DNA of 64,000 nucleotides from Flavobacteriales bacterium. GTDB taxonomy: Bacteria > Bacteroidota > Bacteroidia > Flavobacteriales_E > Vicingaceae. The stretch spans positions 62,001 to 126,000 of the forward strand of contig CAJPFH010000012.1 of assembly GCA_905339165.1 (NCBI GenBank), given 5' to 3'. Of this stretch, positions 57,170-64,000 are shown in pieces. The notes under the pieces are model-generated. The model was not told the origin of the DNA. It did not search any database and worked only from the letters and a program-made list of their open reading frames with translations. The stretch's first letter is position 1. Each line of letters opens with the position of its first letter. Made by a program: the position numbers and the translations under genes.

Positions 57170-57891
57170 TTTTTCTTTTTTGTTTCTTTCTTTAATTTCT
57201 CTCCGTCTAATTTTTCAAGATATTTTACGCCTCCAAACAATCGCATTTGGTTAATTAACCACGCTTGTCTAGAATAGATATAGGAAGATGGTCTTGATGC
57301 ATTAAATTTAACAGGATTTGGAATACAAACCACTATAAGTGCCGCTTCGTGTTTAGAAAGTTTTTTTGCGCTTTTTTTAAAGTGATGCCTTGCTGCGGCT
57401 TCGGCCCCATAGATTCCTTTTCCCATTTCGGCAACATTTAAATACATCTCTAGAATGCGTTTTTTATTCCAAATTAATTCTATAAGCAATGTAAAGTACA
57501 CCTCGAATCCTTTTCGAATCCACGAGCGACCGGGCCATAAAAAAACATTTTTTGCAACCTGCTGAGAGATGGTGCTTGCCCCTCTTTTTCGTTTGCTTTT
57601 TTTATTGTGTTCTTGTGCTTTCTCTATGGCCCCAAAATCTAAACCGTAATGGCGAACAAAATTTTGGTCTTCGGCACAAATTACTCCCAGCTGTAAATAA
57701 GGTGAAATTTCATTTAAATTTTTCCATTCTTTTTCTATTCCGTAGCCCTCGTTTGCCCATTTACTAATCATTAAATACGTAACAGGAGGGTTAATAAAAC
57801 GATATAATATAACCCAAACAACGCTTGCCACAACAAAACATATTGCAATCTTGAAAATAACCTTTGCCGCTTTTCTTAAAAACTCTTTCAT
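57166..57891 (-). CDS. mtgA: Monofunctional peptidoglycan glycosyltransferase MtgA
   Basis: Polymerises lipid II into glycan strands (GT51 family). ATG at 57889-57891 (MKEFLRKAAKVIFKIAICFV) begins the single N-terminal membrane anchor; an earlier TTG at 57906 is less likely. The 241-residue protein has the GT51 motifs GVICAEDQNFVRHYGLDFGA (with the catalytic Glu in the EDQNF motif), RKRGASTISQQVAKNVFL, GRSWIRKGFEVYFTLLIE, KRILEMYLNVAEMGKGIYG and ARHHFKKSAKKLSKHEAAL. The second catalytic Glu is in the LIELIWNKKRILE region. The C-terminus is a lysine tail. Coupled with the DUF6973-like gene. Confidence 0.93.
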   Translation of the reverse strand: MKEFLRKAAKVIFKIAICFVVASVVWVILYRFINPPVTYLMISKWANEGYGIEKEWKNLNEISPYLQLGVICAEDQNFVRHYGLDFGAIEKAQEHNKKSKRKRGASTISQQVAKNVFLWPGRSWIRKGFEVYFTLLIELIWNKKRILEMYLNVAEMGKGIYGAEAAARHHFKKSAKKLSKHEAALIVVCIPNPVKFNASRPSSYIYSRQAWLINQMRLFGGVKYLEKLDGEKLKKETKKKK

Positions 57892-58001
57892 AAAAAATAT
57901 ACGCAAATGTATATCTTGTTTTTGTAGATTTTTTGTGGTTTATACAAAAAAAGGCCCTGTATCACTTACGGAGGCTTCTCTTAACGTATTTGTTTAAAAA
58001 T

Positions 58002-59255
58002 TTAATGGATCAGGAGTTTTATAGCAGGGGTATTTCCGTTTGTTTTAAAGTAGTAAATACCGGTAGGGTAATTTTGTAAATCTATTGTTTGAATACCCAT
58101 TTCCATCTTAGAAGAAATTACTTGTTGGCCAGTATTATTATAAAGGAACCACTCTGTATTTTGCATATCTGCTAAATTACATTCTATTACCATTTTCTTA
58201 TCAGAAGCAAAAACATTCCATCCTTTGCGTTCCGTATCTTTAACTGAGGTACCGCCCATAGTTAAAGTGGTTGTACCTGCTTGCTGAGCCATTGCCAAAG
58301 AGGTGGATGTGTTTCCGTTTGGCATGCTTAATACAAAAATTTTATAGGGCACATTCTGTTGAATCGGATCTCCACCAACATCTTTTTGGTTTGAAGCAGG
58401 ATTGAAAAGAAAGTTGCTACCGTTGGGTGTATGAGCAATATAATTCGGAAAACTAATATTTTTTGCTGTGTTTATGGAAAAGGTTCCGGCTTGTGCCGCT
58501 TTTACAATCATAACACGGTATTCTGAAATAGTAGATTCATTGGCTGCCTTCGTAAAACTAATTTGCAAATCACTCGCACTACCTATATCGGCTACATCTG
58601 AAGCATTTACATTAATGGCTATATCGGCAGCAACATTCCCTGGGTCGCCTGCGTTAATAGTAAGACCGACACAATCTTGATATGCATAATCTTTTACAGT
58701 GAAACTATTATACTGTGCAGCAACATCTAGTCTTACCCAACCATAGTATGTTTTTCCGCTAACATTCAGTTTTAGCCCGGCATAATGATTTGTTTTTGCA
58801 CCCCAGGAGCCAACAGAGCCGACAAACGAGGAATTGCTAAATATAAATGAGTAGAATGAACCCATCGCATTGGTTCCATTAGCAAAAACTTCCAGTTGAT
58901 TAATGGGTGTATTTAACGGTAGAGCTTTTACAAAATTACTATAGTATCCTTGCGATATCATCACTTCATTATTGTTTAGTGCCTGCACTTTAATATTGTT
59001 AAGAAGAATATTGTAACTAGAGGTTCCGCCATAGTAAGTGGTAAAGGTTCCACCAAATTGTGATTTTGAAATCGTAAACTGAAAATCTGGTGTGCCATCA
59101 TTATTCAAATCTAAATCGTAGAACTGACCGTTATTTGAAAAAGTAACATCATTGACATCTGTATAAACGATATCTGCACTGGCTGAGTTTGATGTTAATA
59201 TGGCTCCGGCCAATGCAGAATAGGCTTTAAGATGGTTTGATAATTTTTTATTCAT
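58002..59255 (-). CDS. T9SS surface protein, paralogue A of a tandem pair
   Basis: A 417-residue protein with a signal peptide (KAYSALAGAILTSNSASA region, a form I recall from Bacteroidota secreted proteins) followed directly by DIVYTDVNDVTFSNNGQFYD and LDLNNDGTPDF, an EF-hand-like Ca-binding loop. The middle has YAGLKLNVSGKTYYGWVRLD and VKDYAYQDCVGLTINAGDPG, then a beta-sandwich (RVMIVKAAQAGTFSIN). The last 75 residues are a T9SS tail (WFLYNNTGQQVISSKMEMGI, YPTGIYYFKTNGN). It is clearly homologous, over its whole length, to the gene at 59331. Function unknown. Confidence 0.82.
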   Translation of the reverse strand: MNKKLSNHLKAYSALAGAILTSNSASADIVYTDVNDVTFSNNGQFYDLDLNNDGTPDFQFTISKSQFGGTFTTYYGGTSSYNILLNNIKVQALNNNEVMISQGYYSNFVKALPLNTPINQLEVFANGTNAMGSFYSFIFSNSSFVGSVGSWGAKTNHYAGLKLNVSGKTYYGWVRLDVAAQYNSFTVKDYAYQDCVGLTINAGDPGNVAADIAINVNASDVADIGSASDLQISFTKAANESTISEYRVMIVKAAQAGTFSINTAKNISFPNYIAHTPNGSNFLFNPASNQKDVGGDPIQQNVPYKIFVLSMPNGNTSTSLAMAQQAGTTTLTMGGTSVKDTERKGWNVFASDKKMVIECNLADMQNTEWFLYNNTGQQVISSKMEMGIQTIDLQNYPTGIYYFKTNGNTPAIKLLIH

Positions 59256-59330
59256 AGAAGTTACTTTTAAAATTTTCCGCTATCAAATTTATCTAAAAAA
59301 TTTAAACTCTATAAAAAATGCAAGAAAGGA

Positions 59331-60593
59331 TTATTCGTTTAAAAACACCTTTGTTGCCTGCACATTTGTGCCTCTTACCTTAATGCAATAAATACCATTG
59401 CTTAGTTGGGGGGAATTATTACTGTTTAAACCCTGCTGCAACTGTATGGTTTCTACTATCTGCCCTTGTATATTGATAATATCTGCATACTTACCATTAA
59501 ATTCATAGCCGGAATTATCTATAAAAATTGTTTTGCCGGAAGAATAAATATGTAATTCCAAATGTTCCGTTTCATCTGTTCCTTGGGGAATAGTAAGTGT
59601 AACGGTATTTTGTTGTGAACTTAACTGATATGCGGTAGCATTTATTCCGTCTGGAACACTAAGAACAAAAACCTTGTATGCTATATTTTGTACAATCGGG
59701 TCTCCATCGGTATCGGTAAAATTACTTGCTAAATTTGCTTGGAAATTACTTCCATTGGGTGTATGTACCATGTATGAAACTGGTAAAACATTTTTTGCAT
59801 CGTTTATTCCAAATGTTCCTGCCTGCGAAGCCTTCACTATCATTAAGCGATACGATGATACTTTTGTTTCATCGGTCGCTTTGGTAAACGATACCTGCAT
59901 GTCGCTGGCATCTCCGTTGTTGGCTACATCTATCCCGTTTACGTTAATAGCAATATCAGCGTTAATATTTCCTTGATCACCCGCTTTAATAGGTATATTG
60001 GGGGCATCTTGGAACGCATAATCTTTAACGGTGAAGTTATCGTACAAATTAGCAACATCTAATCTTACCCAACCATAATAGGTGTTTCCGCTCACTTTTA
60101 ATTTTAAGCCAATGTACTTATTTTGAGTATTATTCCATGGGCCGTTACTTGTGGCTGAATTGCTGTTAGACCAATAATTAGAATAATAGTACGATAAAAA
60201 ATAACCTAAGTTATTTTGATTTGCATTCCAATTGGCAGCTTGATTTATTGGGGTATTTTGGTTTAATACATCTATGTATAATCCACCTGAAACTACAGCT
60301 TCGTTTGTATTTAAGGGCTGCAAAGCTACCGCATTGTATTTTACTCCAACTATGTAAAAACTGTATGATGAATAGTAATAAGAACTGATTATGTTATTGA
60401 TTTTTGTAATATCTAACTTAAAATCGGGAGTGCCGTCATTATTCAAATCTAAATCGTAGAACTGCCCGTTGTTTGAAAAAGTAACATCATTAATATCTGT
60501 GTAAACAATATCTGCCTTGGTGGTTGTGGCTGCAATAGCAGAACCTGCCAGAATAGAATATTTTTTTAGTTTTGATTGTAAAGAGTTGCTCAT
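59331..60593 (-). CDS. T9SS surface protein, paralogue B of a tandem pair
   Basis: A 420-residue homologue of the 58002 gene, with the same order: signal peptide (KKYSILAGSAIAATTTKA), DIVYTDINDVTFSNNGQFYD, LDLNNDGTPDF, YIGLKLKVSGNTYYGWVRLD, VKDYAFQDAPNIPIKAGDQG, RLMIVKASQAGTFGIN, and a T9SS tail (YADIINIQGQIVETIQLQQG, LSNGIYCIKVRGTNVQ). The first 60 codons after the signal peptide are nearly identical even at the DNA level, while the 100-200 region differs (more Asn/Tyr-rich: NYWSNSNSATSNGPW). It lies 75 nt upstream of paralogue A on the same strand. Confidence 0.82.
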   Translation of the reverse strand: MSNSLQSKLKKYSILAGSAIAATTTKADIVYTDINDVTFSNNGQFYDLDLNNDGTPDFKLDITKINNIISSYYYSSYSFYIVGVKYNAVALQPLNTNEAVVSGGLYIDVLNQNTPINQAANWNANQNNLGYFLSYYYSNYWSNSNSATSNGPWNNTQNKYIGLKLKVSGNTYYGWVRLDVANLYDNFTVKDYAFQDAPNIPIKAGDQGNINADIAINVNGIDVANNGDASDMQVSFTKATDETKVSSYRLMIVKASQAGTFGINDAKNVLPVSYMVHTPNGSNFQANLASNFTDTDGDPIVQNIAYKVFVLSVPDGINATAYQLSSQQNTVTLTIPQGTDETEHLELHIYSSGKTIFIDNSGYEFNGKYADIINIQGQIVETIQLQQGLNSNNSPQLSNGIYCIKVRGTNVQATKVFLNE

Positions 60594-60620
60594 CTCACGG
60601 TTTATAATGGTTTGCCCAAG

Positions 60621-63260
60621 TTAACTATTATTTTTGTTTCGATATAATTTTTTTTCAACTACTTCGGCCATTTTCTTTGTATCAGCTTTTATTTTTAAAA
60701 AAGTTTTTATTTTCATCGCTTCAACTTCTGAATTTTCTATTATTTCAGCATATTTTAAGTGCAGCATTTCCACATTGGAGTTGGAAGATTCCCACATAGC
60801 TATACGTTTTAAATTTTCTTTGTACGCCATTTGTAATCCGGATCTAAACTCACCTTCTTTTATTTTTCCTTCTCTAACAAGCATTTTATGCTGAGAAGAT
60901 AATATTTCATTTAGGTTTCTGTGAATAAAAATTACTTTATACTTGAATCTTGAAGGAAGATGAACCAGTAAATGCGAAATAATTTTTACTACTTTTCCGT
61001 TGGCTAAAGGGAGCCATGCTTTATCTCGCGCAAGGCGTTTAACGGCTTCGTGTTCTAAATACCCTTTCGGATTGTTTTCATCGGCCTGTCTTTCATTATC
61101 GGTAAATATTTCGAGTTCGGTTTGTTGTAACATCTGCATAAGCATACTTGTTCCCGATCTCGGAAGGCCTGATACAATAATTATTTCACCTTCATAAAAT
61201 TTTTCCTTTTCTTCCTTATGTTTTTCAATTAAATGCTGTGTGTCTAAACTATTTTGCAGCAATAAAAATGCTTCGTTACTGCCGGTATCCACTCTATCTT
61301 TTACTTCTTGAATTCTAACCAAAGCTTCGGAATCTTTAAGATGATTGGAATAAATTTCGATTAAGTAGTTTCTTGCTTTTGCCAGATTGGGTAAAAACTT
61401 CAGTGCCACTTCAAATGCTCTTGCTGCATGTTCAAATTCGTTCAAATGAAAAAGAGCTAGCCCCAAATGATAATGAGCCATAGGAAATTCGAAAAATAAA
61501 CCAATGGCGTTGAGAGCGGCTTCTGCAGCCTCTTCGTATCGTTTTTGTTCTATATAAACACCCGCTAACCCATTGTGTGCCGGAGCCACATCGGGGTCAG
61601 TTTGAAGTATTTGTGAAAATATTTTTTCGGCTATTTTCCACTTCTTTAGTTGTAAAAAACCATTTCCAACTTCCTGGAGTAAATGGGTAGAAAAACCAGT
61701 TTTCTTTTGCATCTCTTTAAAAAGTTTTATCGCGTCTTTTGGTTGGTTTTTCCTCAGTAGGAGCTGGCCCTCTATAAGTTTTAAGGCCATTGATTCTTTT
61801 CCATCGGGGAGGTGAGCTTGATTAATTACTTCTTCTGCTTTTTGGTTTTCGTAGAGTTGGTAATAGCATCGAGCAAGACGGGTGGCAATTCGTATCTCCT
61901 TATTTTTTTCGAATAATTTTTCTAATATTTCCACCGCTTTTTTATAACGGCCCGAACCCATGTAAACACGTGCAAGATTTACATTTTGTTCAAAAAGGGT
62001 TCGTTCTACTGCTTTTTCGGCATTTTCATCGGGTTGTTCGATATATCCTAATTCTACCAATTGTTTAAGGGCTTCCTGTGCCGATTGAGGATCTTGTTTT
62101 AAACCATCGGGGTGCATACCCGAAGCTCCTTGAACCAAATCCCAACTGGGGATACGTTTTATAGGAATATATTCTTGAAAAATTTGTTGAATTACTTTTC
62201 CATCCATATCTTCTCCTACCGGCAAATTAAAAAGATGGAGTACGGTGGGAGCTATATCTAGTAAATTAATTCCATAAACCCTCTCATCTTTTTTAATACC
62301 GGGGCCTTTTACACAAAAAACACCATAGGGACGATGTTCGTATGCGGGAGCTGCAGGGGCCTTTGGAAGAAGTAGCGGTCGGTTATGGTCAGAATGAAAA
62401 CCGTGGTCGGAAAGAAGAATAACCGTACAATCATTTCCCGCCAATTTTAATAGCCGTTCCAACATCATATCGTGGAATTTATACGCACTGTTTACCACCT
62501 CTTTGTAAACAGAAAACAAATCGTTTGGAATACCGGGCAACTGAGGTGGATGAAATTTCATACACAAGTGCGAAAAATGGTCTATGGCATCGAAATATAC
62601 AGCCATAAAATCCCACTCGGAATTTTCCATAGACCATGTGGCAGCATTATGTATAGTAGCTGTATCGGCTAAAATTTTCATTATTCCTTCCCATCGTTTA
62701 TCTTCTTCCTGATTAATTTTATCGAGATTGGGAATAAAAGGCATTAAATGCGCTTCGGTAAGTTCGGCCGGATGTAGTCGTAATTCTCTAAAAACAGAAA
62801 TAAGTTCTTTGGGATGTACTGTTCCGGGAAGCATAGGCCAAAATTCATTTATGGGCTTAGAAGCTCGCTGGTAAAAATTAGAAACACAAATACCGTTAAT
62901 AGGTTCGGCCGGGTGGCTTGGCCACCACCCTACTACATTGGTTTTAAAATTTTGTTGAGACAGGATATTCCAAATGGCTTTTGTTTTTCGAGAGGTAACT
63001 GAAACCGGTCTTACTCCAATGGTGTTGGTATCGGGTTCGGTAAACCCTAATATTCCGTGTTTATCGGCATATTTTCCGGTAGCAATAGAAGTCCAAAGCA
63101 TGGGCGAAAAAACTGGTTCCAGCGTAGTAATATTTGCCATTACACCCTGTTCTACCATGCTTTTTAAAGCAGGCATTTCTCCGGCTTCCATAAGAGGAGT
63201 TATCACCTTCCAGTCGGCCGCATCCCAACCAACAAGCAGTACTTTATTCTTTTTTTTCAT
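60621..63260 (-). CDS. Alkaline-phosphatase-superfamily phosphodiesterase - TPR - sulfotransferase fusion
   Basis: An 879-residue cytoplasmic-looking protein without signal peptide or membrane helix. Residues 1-400 are a type I phosphodiesterase/nucleotide pyrophosphatase domain of the alkaline phosphatase superfamily: VLLVGWDAADWKVITPLMEA (metal Asp), EPVFSPMLWTSIATGKYADK (nucleophile region), AVYFDAIDHFSHL and LLSDHGFHSDHNRP (metal Asp/His). Residues about 420-690 hold six or seven TPR units (ARVYMGSGRYKKAVEILEKL, AHNGLAGVYIEQKRYEEAAE). Residues about 690-870 are a sulfotransferase: GLPRSGTSMLMQML is the PAPS 5'-phosphosulfate loop and VIFIHRNLNEILSSQHKML the 3'-phosphate site. All motif residues are intact. 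Substrate unknown; possibly a glycan or lipid that is sulfated or trimmed. Overlaps the start gene at 63244 by 17 nt. Confidence 0.85.
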   Translation of the reverse strand: MKKKNKVLLVGWDAADWKVITPLMEAGEMPALKSMVEQGVMANITTLEPVFSPMLWTSIATGKYADKHGILGFTEPDTNTIGVRPVSVTSRKTKAIWNILSQQNFKTNVVGWWPSHPAEPINGICVSNFYQRASKPINEFWPMLPGTVHPKELISVFRELRLHPAELTEAHLMPFIPNLDKINQEEDKRWEGIMKILADTATIHNAATWSMENSEWDFMAVYFDAIDHFSHLCMKFHPPQLPGIPNDLFSVYKEVVNSAYKFHDMMLERLLKLAGNDCTVILLSDHGFHSDHNRPLLLPKAPAAPAYEHRPYGVFCVKGPGIKKDERVYGINLLDIAPTVLHLFNLPVGEDMDGKVIQQIFQEYIPIKRIPSWDLVQGASGMHPDGLKQDPQSAQEALKQLVELGYIEQPDENAEKAVERTLFEQNVNLARVYMGSGRYKKAVEILEKLFEKNKEIRIATRLARCYYQLYENQKAEEVINQAHLPDGKESMALKLIEGQLLLRKNQPKDAIKLFKEMQKKTGFSTHLLQEVGNGFLQLKKWKIAEKIFSQILQTDPDVAPAHNGLAGVYIEQKRYEEAAEAALNAIGLFFEFPMAHYHLGLALFHLNEFEHAARAFEVALKFLPNLAKARNYLIEIYSNHLKDSEALVRIQEVKDRVDTGSNEAFLLLQNSLDTQHLIEKHKEEKEKFYEGEIIIVSGLPRSGTSMLMQMLQQTELEIFTDNERQADENNPKGYLEHEAVKRLARDKAWLPLANGKVVKIISHLLVHLPSRFKYKVIFIHRNLNEILSSQHKMLVREGKIKEGEFRSGLQMAYKENLKRIAMWESSNSNVEMLHLKYAEIIENSEVEAMKIKTFLKIKADTKKMAEVVEKKLYRNKNNS

Positions 63261-63426
63261 TTGCCGAAGGGTTATTAAAGGTATGTGCTATCCCCTCCTG
63301 CTTTTTCTTTTCTCTCCATGCCTTTAACCCAACTGCTCCTAAAGCAAGCAAACTCAATGATCCCTCAATAGGAACTTCAATTTCATTTCCAGATTTGTCT
63401 ATTATTTTTTTCCGGGTACTATTCAC
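63244..63426 (-). CDS. Small protein with PxxG-helix-basic tail, sorting-tag-like (PID-CTERM-like)
   Basis: A 60-residue frame with GTG start at 63424-63426. After a charged N-terminal 17 residues (KKIIDKSGNEIE) comes VPIEGSLSLLALGAVGLKAW followed by REKKKQEG: a short P-I-E-G motif, a single hydrophobic helix and a basic cluster. This layout is that of the PEP-CTERM/PID-CTERM class of C-terminal sorting signals known in Bacteroidota, here forming almost the entire protein. It ends inside the first codons of the phosphodiesterase-TPR-sulfotransferase gene, so translation is likely coupled. It could be a small membrane protein instead; that it is real is supported by the codon overlap and the clear helix, not by a known homologue. 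Confidence 0.55.
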   Translation of the reverse strand: MNSTRKKIIDKSGNEIEVPIEGSLSLLALGAVGLKAWREKKKQEGIAHTFNNPSANEKKE

Positions 63427-63437
63427 AAAAAAGTCTT

Positions 63438-63463
63438 AAAAAAAAGGGCGATATCGCCCTTTT
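63438..63463 (-). terminator. Intrinsic terminator after the 63483 gene
   Basis: AAAAGGGCGAT (63442-63452) and ATCGCCCTTTT (63453-63463) form a perfect palindrome followed on the minus strand by a T-run of about eight. It lies between the T9SS gene and the GTG of the small gene, only 11 nt from that start. Confidence 0.88.
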
Positions 63464-63482
63464 AAATTAATATACAATAAAT

Positions 63483-64000
63483 TTATTTCAGGCTTATTTT
63501 TTCCGTTTTACTAAACTCGGAAGAAACCAATCTTAACGAATACAAACCCTTTTGAATGTGGGAGAAATCTAACTCTATCGTTTTTGTGTTCTTAAGAATT
63601 ACCTTGTTGTAAACTTCCTTTCCGGTAACATCAAATAATTGAATCTGTAGGGTGTTATTTGTACTTTCGGTAAAAGATATATTAACAATGTCATTACTTG
63701 GATTGGGATAAACAGAGACTAGTCGCTCTTTGTTGTTCTCTGTTATTCCTGTACAAATAATTACATCAATTTCTACGCTATCTGTATTGCTACAATTATT
63801 AGTATCTGTTATAGAATAATAAATGGTATGGGCACCCAAACCTGCCGTAGCAGGGTCAAATACACCATTTATATTATCTATAATGCCCGTACCGGACCAT
63901 GTACCTCCGGGAGTAATTGCATCAAGAGTATCGGAAGGTGAAGTGGTGCAATATGATGAGGGTGCAATAATTCCTGCATTGGGCAATGGATTTACTGTAA
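63483..64000 (-). CDS. C-terminal part of a large T9SS cargo protein, cut by window edge
   Basis: The frame is open past 64000, so the apparent start (TTG at 63986) is not real. The visible 172 residues begin with a SprB/gliding-type repeat (TVNPLPNAGIIAPSSYC, GGTWSGTGIIDNINGVFDPA, GAHTIYYSITDTNNCSNTDS), a module usual in very long Bacteroidota adhesins. It ends with a type A T9SS tail (VSVYPNPSNDIVNISFTEST, IQKGLYSLRLVSSEF). Terminator follows at once. Probably a large surface adhesin; the rest lies to the right. Confidence 0.85.
   Translation of the reverse strand, partial: TVNPLPNAGIIAPSSYCTTSPSDTLDAITPGGTWSGTGIIDNINGVFDPATAGLGAHTIYYSITDTNNCSNTDSVEIDVIICTGITENNKERLVSVYPNPSNDIVNISFTESTNNTLQIQLFDVTGKEVYNKVILKNTKTIELDFSHIQKGLYSLRLVSSEFSKTEKISLK

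Overview
The window is a piece of a Bacteroidota chromosome, most likely from a Flavobacteriales- or Sphingobacteriales-like lineage; I cannot place it more precisely. The grounds are AT-rich DNA, at least eight proteins ending in type IX secretion (T9SS) C-terminal sorting domains, TAnnTTTG-type -7 promoter boxes in front of several genes, and almost no Shine-Dalgarno sequences before start codons. Typical family members are also present: FKBP lipoproteins including a GldI-like one, NamZ (DUF1343), a DUF5686 outer-membrane protein, a Porin_10-like protein and a FtsX-like permease.

Layout. 1-6827 (minus): N-terminus of an S8-type protease, dsbD with a duplicated periplasmic domain, a queuosine-precursor transporter, a small conserved protein, then overlapping tilS and pabB. 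6889-14321: secreted and T9SS proteins, including one whose sorting domain is put out of frame by a run of nine G. 14354-19089 (minus): hemH, lpdA, lnt and a membrane protein. 19155-23343 (plus): prfB with its programmed frameshift, arsC-like gene, fumC and a LYS1/alanine-dehydrogenase-like enzyme. 23348-31479: di-haem peroxidase, tatC, AhpD-like protein, DUF5686 protein, lptB, FtsX-like permease and NamZ. 31518-40179 (plus): a glycine-rich T9SS protein, icmF, a TPR/SpoIIE phosphatase that seems to lack a normal start codon, a lipoprotein and a small secreted protein. 40244-44314 (plus): nrnA-like gene and four consecutive FKBP prolyl isomerase genes. 44396-51540 (minus): a porin-like gene behind a complete rRNA operon ordered 16S, tRNA-Ile(GAT), tRNA-Ala(TGC), 23S, 5S. 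51655-64000: SDR, small beta-barrel protein, a large T9SS amidase, a DUF6973-like protein, mtgA, two tandem T9SS paralogues, a phosphodiesterase-TPR-sulfotransferase fusion with a small sorting-tag protein, and the end of another T9SS protein.

Much of the gene content serves the envelope: cytochrome/thiol reduction (DsbD), lipoprotein maturation (Lnt, FtsX-like permease), LPS export (LptB), protein export (TatC), periplasmic folding (four FKBPs), peptidoglycan turnover and synthesis (NamZ, amidase, MtgA), and many T9SS cargo proteins. Core metabolism is represented by Lpd, FumC, IcmF, HemH and PabB.

The most interesting signals are the G9 tract that decides whether a secreted protein carries its T9SS signal, the three-domain phosphodiesterase/TPR/sulfotransferase coupled to a 60-residue sorting-tag-like protein, the non-canonical start of the SpoIIE phosphatase, the FKBP array, and repeated elements in the rRNA control region. 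I saw no CRISPR array, prophage, insertion sequence or defence island.
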